Part shown: piece by piece, positions 17,362-26,021 of the stretch | Layout: every line of letters begins with the position of its first letter | Numbering within the stretch: the first letter of the stretch is position 1 | Assembly: GCA_947449735.1 (NCBI GenBank) | Contig: CANFTB010000027.1 | Location: 1-64,000, forward strand | Length of the DNA stretch: 64,000 bases | Origin: Chthoniobacteraceae bacterium | GTDB taxonomy: Bacteria > Verrucomicrobiota > Verrucomicrobiia > Chthoniobacterales > Chthoniobacteraceae | Direction of reading: 5' to 3' | Program-made: the position numbers and the translations under genes | Notes under the pieces: generated by a model | The model's database searches: none | What the model saw: only the letters and a program-made list of their open reading frames with translations | Told to the model about the DNA's origin: nothing

Positions 17362-17607
17362 ATGTCGGAAAAATCAATTGAAGAAAAAGTCAAGGACATC
17401 ATTGTCGAGCAACTCGGCGTCAATCCCGAGCAAGTCACCACCACCGCCTCCTTTCTGGGCGATCTCGGTGCGGATTCCCTCGACACGGTGGAATTGGTGA
17501 TGGCCTTTGAAGAAGAGTTCGGCGTGGAAGTGCCGGATGAAGACGCGGAGAAGCTCCTCACCGTGAGCGACGTCGTCAAATACATCGAAGAGAAGACGAA
17601 CGCCTAG
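17362..17607 (+). CDS. acpP: Acyl carrier protein
   Basis: Carries growing fatty acyl chains on a phosphopantetheine arm. At 81 residues it has the normal size, is very acidic, and contains the attachment motif GADSLDTVE with the modified serine. The sequence around it ([24 protein letters not shown]) is standard for type II fatty acid synthesis ACPs. Unusually, fabF does not follow and no fab gene is nearby. No Shine-Dalgarno precedes the ATG. A strong intrinsic terminator lies about 140 bp downstream. Confidence 0.97.
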   Translation: MSEKSIEEKVKDIIVEQLGVNPEQVTTTASFLGDLGADSLDTVELVMAFEEEFGVEVPDEDAEKLLTVSDVVKYIEEKTNA

Positions 17608-17935
17608 TTTCCGCGGTGCGCGCTGGCGCGCTGTTCCGGGACTCGCCCCGCCAGATGGCAGGGTTTGCCCGGCGAGCGGTGCGGATGGCGCCTCAGGGGA
17701 AGTGCGGTGTCGCGGAGCCTTCGGGTCCGACTGGCTTCGCTAGACAAAAAATCGGCTTGGGTTCACTCCCTGGCCGGTTTTTGCTTTTTGTTATGGGGCG
17801 CGCTCGTGGGCGGCGGATGAAAGGGCTTGGGGCGGTGGGGCGGCCGGAGGGGGCCTGCTGGCGGGGTGGAGAATTCGTTGCCCAAGAGATGCGCTTGTGG
17901 CACAGTCTCGTTGGATTTCTTAAAAACCTCTGCAA
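17608..17935. other. Gene-free stretch between acpP and fliW
   Basis: No gene supported in 328 bp. It contains the intrinsic terminator at 17747-17789 and then presumably the fliW-csrA promoter, which could not be placed. Confidence 0.6.
17747..17789 (+). terminator. Intrinsic terminator, usable in both directions
   Basis: A 10-bp stem pairs AAAAATCGGC (17747-17756) with GCCGGTTTTT (17773-17782), one pair being T-G; a short GGG/CCC stem forms inside the loop, and another T-rich tail (GCTTTTT) follows. The A-tract on the left arm means the structure would also work for the other strand. It separates acpP from the fliW-csrA unit. Confidence 0.7.
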
Positions 17936-18430
17936 ATGAAAATCTTATTGGATTCTCCCCAGTCTGATGCAAACCCTGACCTTCAGAGTGAATCTGCTGG
18001 CGTCAGGAAATTGCATCTGCCGTTCGGGTTGATCGGTTTGAGGCAGTTGACCCACTTTGAGCTCGAAGGGCTTCAAGGGGGGATGCCCTTCCAGACGCTG
18101 AGGTCTCTGGGGGACGATGCGATTGAATTTGTGGTTGCTGAGGCCGCTGCGCTGGTGGACGCCTACACGGTCGTTCTCAGGGATGAAGATACGGAGCCTC
18201 TGGGGATCCGGTCTCCGGAGGACGCCTTGATTCTCAACATCGTGGCGATTCACTCGCATGACCCCCAGCATGTGACGGTCAATCTGGTCGGACCGCTGGT
18301 TGTGAACCGTTCCACTGGGATCGGCAGCCAGGTGATCATCTCCAACAGCGCCGATTACTCCAGTGAACACGTTTTGGTGGACGAACGGGAGAATGCCTGT
18401 CTTGAACAACTTTCAAAGGAGTCGCACTAA
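17936..18430 (+). CDS. fliW: Flagellar assembly factor FliW
   Basis: FliW binds and inhibits the RNA-binding protein CsrA; in flagellated bacteria flagellin competes for it, so translation is tied to flagellin export. The 164-residue protein has the family's LPFGLIGL and FVVAEA regions, the ILNIVAIH strand and the VNLVGPLVVN motif. The first 20 or so residues are less conserved, so a later start is possible. It is followed 12 bp later by csrA, the classic partner pair. No flagellin or other flagellar gene is in the window. Confidence 0.92.
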   Translation: MKILLDSPQSDANPDLQSESAGVRKLHLPFGLIGLRQLTHFELEGLQGGMPFQTLRSLGDDAIEFVVAEAAALVDAYTVVLRDEDTEPLGIRSPEDALILNIVAIHSHDPQHVTVNLVGPLVVNRSTGIGSQVIISNSADYSSEHVLVDERENACLEQLSKESH

Positions 18431-18442
18431 CTTTCTCGCACC

Positions 18443-18670
18443 ATGCTTGTTTTAAGCCGAAGAGAAGGGGAGAGCATCATGATTGGGGACAGCATAGAGG
18501 TCTGCATTACCCGGATCGAGCATGATGCTGTGAAGATAGGGGTGACCGCGCCCCGTGAGATGCCGGTTTTTCGGGATGAGGTGTACCGCCGCATCCGGGA
18601 GTCGAATCTGGCCGCAGCTCGTTCGGGCGCGGCAGGACTCAGCCAGATTGTGATTCCGAAGAAAAGCTAA
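18443..18670 (+). CDS. csrA: Carbon storage regulator CsrA
   Basis: A small dimeric RNA-binding protein that binds GGA motifs in mRNA leaders to block or stabilise translation. The 75 residues include the diagnostic MLVLSRREGESIMIGD start and the VKIGVTAPREMPVFRDEVY core with the RNA-binding Arg. The Ser/Ala-rich C-terminal tail (from about residue 55) resembles that of FliW-regulated CsrA proteins. It lies 12 bp after fliW and is surely co-expressed with it. Confidence 0.97.
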   Translation: MLVLSRREGESIMIGDSIEVCITRIEHDAVKIGVTAPREMPVFRDEVYRRIRESNLAAARSGAAGLSQIVIPKKS

Positions 18671-18706
18671 GGGCCTTGCCGGGGGAGGATGGGCTGAGCC
18701 GAGGTA

Positions 18707-18754
18707 GGTGGGAGCCGGCGTGGGTGGGAGCCGGGGTGGGTTAGAGCCGGTGGA
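18707..18754. repeat. Three 16-bp tandem repeats after csrA
   Basis: Three units in a row: GGTGGGAGCCGGCGTG (18707-18722), GGTGGGAGCCGGGGTG (18723-18738) and a diverged GGTTAGAGCCGGTGGA (18739-18754). They fill the short gap between convergent csrA and the hydin-like gene, in the 3' untranslated regions of both. Confidence 0.8.
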
Positions 18755-18789
18755 ATAGGTCCTGCCCGGGAGTAGCGGGGTGGGAGGCG

Positions 18790-20757
18790 TTATCGTCTGC
18801 GTCTGCCGAAGTGGAGCCTGTGGTTTCTCAACCAAAAGAGGGTTGCGATGCCCAGCGCGCCAAGCCAGATCCACGGGCGGGAAGGGGATAGCAGCCCTGG
18901 CTCCGCCAGGGTGTAGACGGTGGATTCGTGGACGGCGGATCTGCGGCCGTTCCCAAGGGGGGGGCCCAGAAGGCGGAGTTGTGTGGCGCTTTCCGGAGGC
19001 AGACCGTCCACCAAAACCACGGTTTTGCCGGAACTGTCTTTAGGTTGGGGGACGGTCTTGAGATCGACCCAGCGCGCTTGGATTTGGCCCTTTTCGTTGA
19101 GTTGAAGGGTTTGCTGCTGCGCCGTGATGGGCTGGTCGGCCAGGGCTGGAGGCGGCGTGAAGGTTAACTTCACCGAGTGATGGGTGTGGTCGCTGACAAC
19201 CAGACCGTTCAGGAAGACGGCTGGGAGGAATGCGGCGTTAAGGAGGCTCAAGGTTTCCTCTGTGCTTTTCTGCGCCTCCGCAGACTGCGATGGTCGCTGC
19301 AGTTGCTGGGTAAGAATGGCGTCAGGCGAACTGAGGGCGTTTGCGCTGGGCGGTAAAAAGTCTCTTTTGCTCGGTGCGGATCGGATGGCCTCGAGGAATG
19401 TTTTGGGTCCGGTTTGTTGGCCGGGGATCGGCCTCGAAATGGTGATGCGTTGAGAGAGGCGGTTTGGGACGGTGCTCAGGCCGATTGTTTTGATGACGGT
19501 TGCCGGGAACAACTGGTGCCTTACGGAGGCCACGGTGAAGGTCCCCTTGGGGGCGGCCGTCTTCAAATCCGGCAGGAGTTTGATTTCCACGGAGTCTCCC
19601 GGAGCAAGCGTGATTTCCAACTCGTTGCCGGGTGTTTTTTCTGGAAGCTGCAGTTTGAAAGGAGCTGGTGCCTGTAGGGACCACCGTCCCGGCCTGCCGC
19701 CTTCGTTCCAGACGCGCAGAGTTTTGCCGGTGCGTGGAACCACCAAGGCGTCGAGTCCGTCCAGACCTCCGAGTGAGGGGGCCAGGGCCTGTGTGCGCCA
19801 CAAAAGCACCCGTTCGCGGTGGTCCTCGCTTGTGAGAATGAGTTTTCCCGAATTCTCAAGAGGGGACTGTCCTTTGAAAGCCATGGAGATGGTCCACTTT
19901 TCACCCGGCTTCAGGGGAATGGAGCGTTCATGTTCGATCTCCGGAAAGGACTGGATACGGATCGTCGTGTCCCTGTCCGTTGGATTGACCAAATTCAGCT
20001 CCGCTCGGCGGACTTGGTCACCATCGAGGCGCAAAATAAGAGGATCGGGCCAGGCTTCGATCCAGTCTTCAGCCTTGCCCGTGAGGTAAATGTTTTGCGA
20101 CAGGTTTGCCCCGATCTGGAGGCTGCCCTCGCACGAACCCGCGGACTGGGGCTGGAAGACGAGTTGCAGGGTGAGGCTTTTTCCCGGTTCGATGCTGTAA
20201 TCCGGCGTCGGGGGATTGACTACCCAGGAACCGACCACCGAGAGGGATCCCGAGGCGGTCAGGTCCCCCGTGTTTTTGATTTCCACGGCCCTTTGAAAAC
20301 TCTGCCCCACGCGAACCTGGCCGAACTCGAGGGAGGGCGGGAACTCCAGGCGCGGCCCGATGTCCTGAAATTGAATGGTCGCGATGGATTCCGAGGAGGT
20401 GGATTTCGAGTTGGACACCGCGAATTTAAAGGAGTCGCGAAGGATGGCCCTGTCCTGTGGGGGGGTGTAGGTCACCTCCGCCCATTCTCCTGAGACCTGG
20501 GGGGCCATCCAGATCGAGCCGTGCTTCGGCACTTCGCGCAAAAGGAAACTCACCGGTTCGGTCTGGTAACCCTGGACCCTCAAAATAATCCGCACCGGGG
20601 AGCGCGAGGTCAGGACGAGGCGCACCGGAGCGGGGATGGGGGGTGCCGTTTCGAAGGTCCCCAGTTTGCGTTCGGTGAAAAAGGGGATCGCCTGAACCGA
20701 AAGTGCCGAAAGTGCCTGAAGCGCAAAAAACAGGGCTGTGAGTAAAGCGCGGTTCAT
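18790..20757 (-). CDS. Exported surface protein with hydin-like (ASPM-SPD-2-Hydin) Ig-fold repeats and C-terminal anchor
   Basis: A 655-residue protein that was not assigned a function. It begins with a signal peptide ([20 protein letters not shown]). Beta-sandwich modules follow; one, [20 protein letters not shown] with a later [20 protein letters not shown], is typical of hydin-like domains. It ends with a hydrophobic helix ([15 protein letters not shown]) and a basic HFGRRRR tail, so the bulk should face the periplasm with a cytoplasmic stop. A TTG two codons upstream (20763) is also possible. It converges on csrA. Confidence 0.78.
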   Translation of the reverse strand: MNRALLTALFFALQALSALSVQAIPFFTERKLGTFETAPPIPAPVRLVLTSRSPVRIILRVQGYQTEPVSFLLREVPKHGSIWMAPQVSGEWAEVTYTPPQDRAILRDSFKFAVSNSKSTSSESIATIQFQDIGPRLEFPPSLEFGQVRVGQSFQRAVEIKNTGDLTASGSLSVVGSWVVNPPTPDYSIEPGKSLTLQLVFQPQSAGSCEGSLQIGANLSQNIYLTGKAEDWIEAWPDPLILRLDGDQVRRAELNLVNPTDRDTTIRIQSFPEIEHERSIPLKPGEKWTISMAFKGQSPLENSGKLILTSEDHRERVLLWRTQALAPSLGGLDGLDALVVPRTGKTLRVWNEGGRPGRWSLQAPAPFKLQLPEKTPGNELEITLAPGDSVEIKLLPDLKTAAPKGTFTVASVRHQLFPATVIKTIGLSTVPNRLSQRITISRPIPGQQTGPKTFLEAIRSAPSKRDFLPPSANALSSPDAILTQQLQRPSQSAEAQKSTEETLSLLNAAFLPAVFLNGLVVSDHTHHSVKLTFTPPPALADQPITAQQQTLQLNEKGQIQARWVDLKTVPQPKDSSGKTVVLVDGLPPESATQLRLLGPPLGNGRRSAVHESTVYTLAEPGLLSPSRPWIWLGALGIATLFWLRNHRLHFGRRRR

Positions 20758-20896
20758 ATCCAAAGAAAGGCGAGTCCGGCATTCTAACGGAGCCTCGCGC
20801 TCGGCGCCATTTGATTCGCAGGCCTCGAACGTTCCGCGGACGCGGGCTTGTTTTCCTTTCTTTGCAAGTTCCCCGGTCTCCCTTCATGATAAAGCC

Positions 20897-21400
20897 ATGG
20901 AAGTTCCGCGGCCCCGAGTGGGCATTATCATGGGCAGCGTCTCCGACTGGGAAACCATGCGGCACGCGGCCGAGACTCTCGAATCCTTCGGCATTCCGCA
21001 CGAGCGGAAGGTGGTTTCTGCGCACCGCACCCCCGAGCTCATGGCCGAATACGCCCGGGAAGCCGCCAACCGCGGTATCGAGGTGATCATCGCCGGCGCG
21101 GGCGGGGCCGCGCACTTGCCCGGCATGGTGGCCGCCCACACCCGGCTTCCCGTGTTTGGTGTTCCGGTGGAAAGCCGGGTTTTGCGCGGGGTGGACTCGC
21201 TTTTGTCCATCGTCCAGATGCCGGCCGGGATCCCGGTGGGGACGCTCGCCATCGGCGCCGCCGGGGCGGGGAATGCAGCGCTGCTCGCGGCGTCTGTCCT
21301 TGCGTTGCACGATTTGAGGGTGCGCGAAAACCTCGAGGCCTTCCGCGCCTCGCAGACTGCAAAGGTGCTCGCCGCCGAACTTCCGGAGCCCAGCGCATGA
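20897..21400 (+). CDS. purE: 5-(carboxyamino)imidazole ribonucleotide mutase
   Basis: Converts N5-CAIR to CAIR in purine synthesis. Class I PurE features are present: [13 protein letters not shown], the SAHRTPELM loop with the catalytic His, [11 protein letters not shown] and the [11 protein letters not shown] strand. The 167-residue length is normal. ATG 20897 was chosen because upstream in-frame sequence overlaps the promoter region of the divergent hydin-like gene. The stop overlaps the purK start by 4 bp (ATGA), giving translational coupling. Confidence 0.97.
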   Translation: MEVPRPRVGIIMGSVSDWETMRHAAETLESFGIPHERKVVSAHRTPELMAEYAREAANRGIEVIIAGAGGAAHLPGMVAAHTRLPVFGVPVESRVLRGVDSLLSIVQMPAGIPVGTLAIGAAGAGNAALLAASVLALHDLRVRENLEAFRASQTAKVLAAELPEPSA

Positions 21401-22560
21401 GTGCCGCGTCCGTCTTCTTACCTGGGAGTACGATCGGCGTCATGGGCAGCGGTCAGCTGGGCCGCATGTTCGCCATCGCGGCGCGCCGGATGGGTTACAG
21501 GATTCACACCTTCAGCCCGGACAAAAACACGCCCACCGGACAGGTGGCGGACCTGGAGGTTTGCGCCGGTTACTCGGACGAGGCGGCAGTGAGGGCCTTT
21601 GCGAGGGGGGTGGACGTGTTGACTTTCGAGTTTGAAAACGTGCCCGTGCAGTCCGTCGAATGGGCGGCTGAACATTGCGTTGTGCGGCCTTCGGGTCGTG
21701 TGCTGCACCTCTGCCAGCACAGGCTTCGGGAGAAGGAGTTTTTGAAGGCCGCGGGGCTTCCCTTGGCGGAGTTTGCGTCTGTGATTTCGCTTGCAGAGTT
21801 GGAGGAGGCGTTGGCGCGGTTGGGCGCACCGGCTGTGCTCAAAACCGCCGCATTTGGGTACGACGGCAAGGGACAGCACAAGATCACGAAGGATTCCGAC
21901 CTCGCTTCGGTATGGGCCGGCTTCGAGGGGCAGCCAGCGGTTCTGGAGGCCTGGGTGCCTTTTGAAATCGAAGTGTCCGTGCTCGTCGCCCGCGGGATCG
22001 ACGGGGCGACCCAGGTGTACCCCGTGTGCGAAAACGCCCACGCCAATCATGTGCTCGATCTAACGCTGGTCCCAGCGCGCATCCCGGCGGAAGTGGCCGA
22101 GCAGGCGCGCGAGATTGCCGTGCGCACGGCCGTGGCTCTGGACCTGGTGGGCTTGCTTGCCGTGGAAATGTTCCTCCTTCCGGGCGGCCGGTTCCTCATC
22201 AACGAACTTGCGCCCAGACCGCACAATTCCGGCCATTTTTCCTTCGACGCCTCAGTAACCAGCCAGTTTGAGCAGCAGTTGCGCGCCGTCTGCGGGCTGC
22301 CGCTCGGTTCCACGGAACTGCTACGCCCGACGGCGATGGCCAACCTTCTGGGCGATGTGTGGAATGGAGGCGAGCCGGACTGGGCTGCCGCGGCGGCTCT
22401 GCCCGAGGTGAAGATCCACCTTTACGGAAAAGCGGAACCGAGGCCCGGACGGAAGATGGGGCACTTGGTGGCGCTTGGTGGCACCCTAGAGGAGGCGGCC
22501 GAGCGGGTGCGCGAGGCCAGGCGCAGGCTCGTGCGGGAGGGTGCGAACACCGCGGTTTAG
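21397..22560 (+). CDS. purK: 5-(carboxyamino)imidazole ribonucleotide synthase
   Basis: ATP-grasp enzyme that carboxylates AIR with bicarbonate to N5-CAIR, the substrate of PurE. The 387 residues include the N-terminal [13 protein letters not shown] fold, a glycine-rich ATP loop ([12 protein letters not shown]), [14 protein letters not shown], and the metal site region [13 protein letters not shown]. The start overlaps purE (ATGA). The Sua5-type gene starts 17 bp after its stop and is probably co-transcribed. Confidence 0.97.
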   Translation: MSAASVFLPGSTIGVMGSGQLGRMFAIAARRMGYRIHTFSPDKNTPTGQVADLEVCAGYSDEAAVRAFARGVDVLTFEFENVPVQSVEWAAEHCVVRPSGRVLHLCQHRLREKEFLKAAGLPLAEFASVISLAELEEALARLGAPAVLKTAAFGYDGKGQHKITKDSDLASVWAGFEGQPAVLEAWVPFEIEVSVLVARGIDGATQVYPVCENAHANHVLDLTLVPARIPAEVAEQAREIAVRTAVALDLVGLLAVEMFLLPGGRFLINELAPRPHNSGHFSFDASVTSQFEQQLRAVCGLPLGSTELLRPTAMANLLGDVWNGGEPDWAAAAALPEVKIHLYGKAEPRPGRKMGHLVALGGTLEEAAERVREARRRLVREGANTAV

Positions 22561-22576
22561 CGGGCCCTTTGCGGCG

Positions 22577-23560
22577 ATGGAGACGCGGATTTTACCTTGT
22601 GGCGACGTTGTTTCGCGGGCCCTGGCGATCTCGGGTGCCTGTGAAATCTTGGCATCCGGCGGAGTGGTGGCCGTTCCTGCGGAGACTGTGTACGGCTTGG
22701 CCGGAGACGCCCTGAACGCGGCGGCGGCGGCGCGTATTTTTGAAGCCAAAGAGCGGCCTTTTTTTGACCCCTTGATCTGCCATTTGCCGGATTTGGACTG
22801 GCTGGAGAAAATGACTTCGATTCCTGCGGGGGTGGCACCGCTGGTGGCGGCCTTGGTCAAGGCCTTCTGGCCTGGGCCCCTGACTTTGGTGCTGCCGAAG
22901 TCCGCCTGCGTGCCGGACATCGTCTGCTCCGGGCTTCCAACGGTGGCCCTTCGCTGGAGCGCGCACCCGGTGTTTCAGCAGTTGCTGACGCGCTTCGGAC
23001 GGCCGCTTGCCGCTCCGAGCGCCAACCGGTTCGGACGGATCAGCCCGACTTCGGCGGAACACGTCCGCAGGGAGTTGGCCGGGCGCATTCCTCTGATTCT
23101 GGACGCGGGAGCGTCGGTCCACGGGGTGGAGTCGACGATTGTGGCTCCCTCCGAGGGGGGACTGAGGATTTTGCGCAGCGGTCCCGTGACTCGGGAGCAA
23201 CTGGAGGCGTTCGCTCCGGTTGTCACAGCTTGTGAGGCCGGTGCGTTCCCGGAGGCTCCCGGGCAGTTGAAAAGCCACTACGCCCCCCGGACTCCGCTGC
23301 ATTTGCTGGAGGAGGGGGAGGCGGTTCCCGGGAATCCGGAAGACTGCGGACTGCTGGCGTGGCGTCGGGTTCGCCCCGGGTTTGCGGCGTTGGAGGTTCT
23401 CAGCGCCGCAGGAAACAAGGTGGAGGCTGCGGCCGCTTTGTTTGCGGCGATGCGCCGCTTGGACGAGTCTGGGGTGTCGGTGATTTACGCGGAACGGGTA
23501 CCACCGGGCGGTTTGGCCGAGGCAATCAACGACCGTTTGGAGCGGGCCGCCGCGCGTTAG
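22577..23560 (+). CDS. Threonylcarbamoyl-AMP synthase (Sua5/YrdC/YwlC family)
   Basis: Makes threonylcarbamoyl-AMP from threonine, bicarbonate and ATP for the t6A modification of ANN-decoding tRNAs. The 327 residues include the YrdC domain (VVAVPAETVYGLAGDA, the KERPFFDPLICH signature, LAAPSANRFGRISPT) and a C-terminal Sua5 extension after the linker LKSHYAPRTPL, so this is the two-domain Sua5 type. Start 22577 (METRIL) is preferred over an upstream GTG that would overlap purK. Confidence 0.93.
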   Translation: METRILPCGDVVSRALAISGACEILASGGVVAVPAETVYGLAGDALNAAAAARIFEAKERPFFDPLICHLPDLDWLEKMTSIPAGVAPLVAALVKAFWPGPLTLVLPKSACVPDIVCSGLPTVALRWSAHPVFQQLLTRFGRPLAAPSANRFGRISPTSAEHVRRELAGRIPLILDAGASVHGVESTIVAPSEGGLRILRSGPVTREQLEAFAPVVTACEAGAFPEAPGQLKSHYAPRTPLHLLEEGEAVPGNPEDCGLLAWRRVRPGFAALEVLSAAGNKVEAAAALFAAMRRLDESGVSVIYAERVPPGGLAEAINDRLERAAAR

Positions 23561-23677
23561 AGGGTGAGGTCGTGCGCCGCTCTCTGTTTGACGGGCACGG
23601 GGAGGCCGCAGGTTTGGTGTTGCTGGGGCGCTATCCAGTTGAAGAGCCGGATCGGCTTGGTCATGATGCCGCCCGCC

Positions 23678-24355
23678 ATGGAATCCAACTGCCACCTGTC
23701 TGCGTCCCAACTTCGCCGCTCTTATCGGGTGGGGGCGCGCACGGTGGACGTGCTCAAGGGGATTGATTTGGAGATTCAACGGGGCGAGTCCGTGTTTTTG
23801 GTGGGCGCTTCAGGGGCTGGAAAAACGACCCTGATGTACACTTTGGCCGGGCTTGAGCGGCCGGAGTCCGGGTCGGTCACCTTTGAGGGGGAGGAGCTTT
23901 ATTCCAAAGGGGACGGAGCGGAGTGCAGGCGCAGAAACCACCGGATCGGCTTCGTCTTTCAGGGGTATTTTCTGCTGCCGGAACTGACCGCCCTGGAGAA
24001 CGTGCTGCTGCCTTCGATGATCGGCTCGTTTCCGGCCGCCCCGGCGAAGGCCCGCGCCGAGGACATCTTGGAACGCGTGGGCTTGGCTGAACGCATGCAG
24101 CATCTTCCTGCCGAACTTTCCGGAGGCGAACAGCAGCGGGTGGCCATTGCGCGTGCGCTCATCAACGACCCAACCATGCTGTTCGCGGACGAGCCGACGG
24201 GGAATCTGGACTCTCGCACCGGTGCCACGATCATCGAACTGCTGCTTTCCCTCATGCGTGAAAACCGGCGCACGCTGGTGGTTGTGACGCATGATTCTCA
24301 TCTGGCTCAGCGGGGGGACCGCCGCCTGGAGATCCAAGATGGACAGATCGTTTGA
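23678..24355 (+). CDS. ABC transporter ATP-binding protein, LolD/MacB type
   Basis: A 225-residue ATPase with Walker [11 protein letters not shown]-loop [13 protein letters not shown], signature LSGGEQQR, Walker [13 protein letters not shown] and switch His in VTHDS. The sequence fits the lipoprotein-releasing/MacB group, which sorts lipoproteins or extrudes substrates with a LolC/E-type permease. No permease is adjacent, so its partner must be elsewhere. Start ATG 23678 was picked by alignment with family N-termini; 23666 and 23663 are alternatives. An intrinsic terminator follows about 100 bp later. Confidence 0.9.
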   Translation: MESNCHLSASQLRRSYRVGARTVDVLKGIDLEIQRGESVFLVGASGAGKTTLMYTLAGLERPESGSVTFEGEELYSKGDGAECRRRNHRIGFVFQGYFLLPELTALENVLLPSMIGSFPAAPAKARAEDILERVGLAERMQHLPAELSGGEQQRVAIARALINDPTMLFADEPTGNLDSRTGATIIELLLSLMRENRRTLVVVTHDSHLAQRGDRRLEIQDGQIV

Positions 24356-24461
24356 GGCGTCGGGCGGTGCCCGCGGGGCTGGACACGGTGGCTGGGCGTC
24401 CGAAATTGCCTGCTTTTCGCATGGTTCCCCGCTTGTGCTTGGGGCAAACCTTTTTTAAGTT

Positions 24462-24480
24462 AAGGGGCTTCCCCTTTTTC
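24462..24480 (+). terminator. Intrinsic terminator after the ABC ATPase gene
   Basis: AAGGGG (24462-24467) pairs with CCCCTT (24471-24476) around a CTT loop, and the right arm runs into TTTTT (24475-24479). A weaker CCCC/GGGG stem (24427-24444) lies just upstream. It should end the purE-purK-Sua5-ABC transcript before ilvE. Confidence 0.55.
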
Positions 24481-24490
24481 TTCTCCACTC

Positions 24491-24520
24491 TTTTCACCCT
24501 TTTTCACCCTTTTTCACCCT
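24491..24520 (+). repeat. Three tandem TTTTCACCCT decamers in the ilvE leader
   Basis: Three exact 10-bp copies (24491-24500, 24501-24510, 24511-24520) end 11 bp before the ilvE ATG. They continue a pyrimidine-rich run from about 24468. The ilvE start has no Shine-Dalgarno sequence. Confidence 0.95.
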
Positions 24521-24531
24521 TATCCAAGCAA

Positions 24532-25404
24532 ATGAAGGTTTATATAGACGGCGTCCTGTATCCAGAGGCTGAAGCGAAAATCTCCGTTTTTGACCACGGT
24601 TTGCTTTACGGCGACGGCATCTTTGAGGGGATCCGCTTCTATAACGGGCGCGTGTTTCGCCTGGACGAGCATCTGGAGCGTTTGTGGGATTCGGCGAAGG
24701 CGATCCGCCTCACCATTCCGATGACGCTCGAGGAGATGCGGGAGGCGACCTTGGAAACCATCCGCCAAAACAACCTTCACGACGGATACATTCGTTTGTT
24801 GGTGACCCGGGGCAAGGGCAACTTGGGGCTCAGCCCGGACCGGTGCCCGAAGGCGTCGGTCATCATCATTGCGGACAAGATTCAATTGTATCCGCAGGAG
24901 AAGTACGAAAAGGGGATGGTGATGGTGACGTGCTCCACCCGGCGTGCTTCGCCGGCGGCGCTGCTGCCTGCGGTAAAGTCCTTGAACTATTTGAACAACA
25001 TCATGGCAAAAATCGAGGCCACGCACGCGGGGGCCGACGAGGGGTTGATGTTGAACGAGCAAGGGTATGTGGCGGAGTGCACGGGGGACAATATTTTCAC
25101 GGTGCGCCGCGGGACGGTGTACACGCCCCCGGTGTTTGCCGGCGCGCTCTGCGGGGTGACCCGCAATGTGGTTTTTGAGATCTGCCATGAGCTCGGGATC
25201 CCGATCCGCGAGATCGAGATGACCCGCTACGATGTGTACACGGCGGACGAATGTTTTCTGACCGGGACCGCGGCCGAGGTGATTGCGGCAATCGAGCTGG
25301 ATACCCGGGTGATTGGAGACGGGAAGCCGGGCGTTTTGACGCAGCGCGTGATCGCCAGGTTCCGCGAGCTGGTGGGAAGCACCGGAACGCCGATCGGGGC
25401 CTAG
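24532..25404 (+). CDS. ilvE: Branched-chain amino acid aminotransferase
   Basis: PLP enzyme that transfers amino groups between glutamate and branched-chain keto acids, last step of Val/Leu/Ile synthesis. The 290-residue fold-type IV protein shows ISVFDHGLLYGDGIFEG, the substrate-site Arg in RLLVTRGKGNLG, the PLP lysine in KSLNYLNNIMAK and the EMTRYDVYTADECFLTGTA region. Closely related D-amino acid and ADC lyase enzymes share these, but the whole pattern fits IlvE best. ATG 24532 follows the pyrimidine-rich decamer repeats. Confidence 0.92.
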   Translation: MKVYIDGVLYPEAEAKISVFDHGLLYGDGIFEGIRFYNGRVFRLDEHLERLWDSAKAIRLTIPMTLEEMREATLETIRQNNLHDGYIRLLVTRGKGNLGLSPDRCPKASVIIIADKIQLYPQEKYEKGMVMVTCSTRRASPAALLPAVKSLNYLNNIMAKIEATHAGADEGLMLNEQGYVAECTGDNIFTVRRGTVYTPPVFAGALCGVTRNVVFEICHELGIPIREIEMTRYDVYTADECFLTGTAAEVIAAIELDTRVIGDGKPGVLTQRVIARFRELVGSTGTPIGA

Positions 25405-25491
25405 CCTGAGAGCGGAAACGTTTCGATTTTTACCTGCATCCGAGAAGAAAATGGGTAAACTGAAGCAAGGCTTTCGCGGGGTGGATCAAAT

Positions 25492-25497
25492 GGAGGG
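25492..25497 (+). promoter_or_regulatory. Strong ribosome binding site of mcsA
   Basis: GGAGGG with a 5-6 nt spacer precedes ATG 25503. It fixes the mcsA start and contrasts with the neighbouring ilvE, cimA and TPR genes, which have no such site. Confidence 0.75.
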
Positions 25498-25502
25498 ACC
25501 AG

Positions 25503-26018
25503 ATGCTTTGTGATGTTTGCAAAGTCGAGACGGCCAGCGTTTTTTTGACGCAGATCGTAGAGGGGAAGATGCAGAAGGTGAACATGTGTGAAGCGTGTTC
25601 GAAGGAGAAGGGGGTGTCTGATCCAACGGGGTTTGCGCTGGCGGACCTGCTTTTGGGGATGGGGGCGGCGCAGCCTGTGGAGCGTTCCGCAGCCGAGGGG
25701 AACCGTTGTCCGAAGTGCGGGTTTACGCATAGCGAGTTCACGAAGACGGGGCGGCTGGGATGCTCCGTGTGCTACAGCACTTTTTCTGAAGGGCTTGAGG
25801 GGATGCTCAAGGGGATGCACAAGGGCATGCGCCACACCGGCAAGTGTCCGGAGCGCCTCCAGCGCTCTCTCGCGCTCGAAAACGAGGTGCGGACGCTGAC
25901 CCAGGAACTGCGCAGTGCGGTGGAGGGAGAGCGGTACGAGGAGGCGGCGGCGTTGAGGGACAAGATAAAGACTTTGGAGAGTGAGAACCTGAAGGCCGCT
26001 GGGGCGGGGGAGAAATAA
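25503..26018 (+). CDS. mcsA: McsA-like zinc protein, activator of protein arginine kinase
   Basis: A 171-residue adaptor. Two treble-clef-like zinc sites are visible (Cys3, Cys6, Cys29, Cys32 and Cys69, Cys72, Cys87, Cys90), followed by a C-terminal UVR motif (about 133-168, with YEEAAALRDKIKTLE). In Firmicutes McsA activates the arginine kinase McsB, which marks proteins for ClpCP. mcsB starts 3 bp downstream, so they form one unit. No ctsR or clpC is nearby. Confidence 0.92.
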   Translation: MLCDVCKVETASVFLTQIVEGKMQKVNMCEACSKEKGVSDPTGFALADLLLGMGAAQPVERSAAEGNRCPKCGFTHSEFTKTGRLGCSVCYSTFSEGLEGMLKGMHKGMRHTGKCPERLQRSLALENEVRTLTQELRSAVEGERYEEAAALRDKIKTLESENLKAAGAGEK

Positions 26019-26021
26019 GGT

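Noticed and set aside
24491-24520. CRISPR-like array
   Set aside because: Only three 10-bp units without spacers; a simple tandem repeat.
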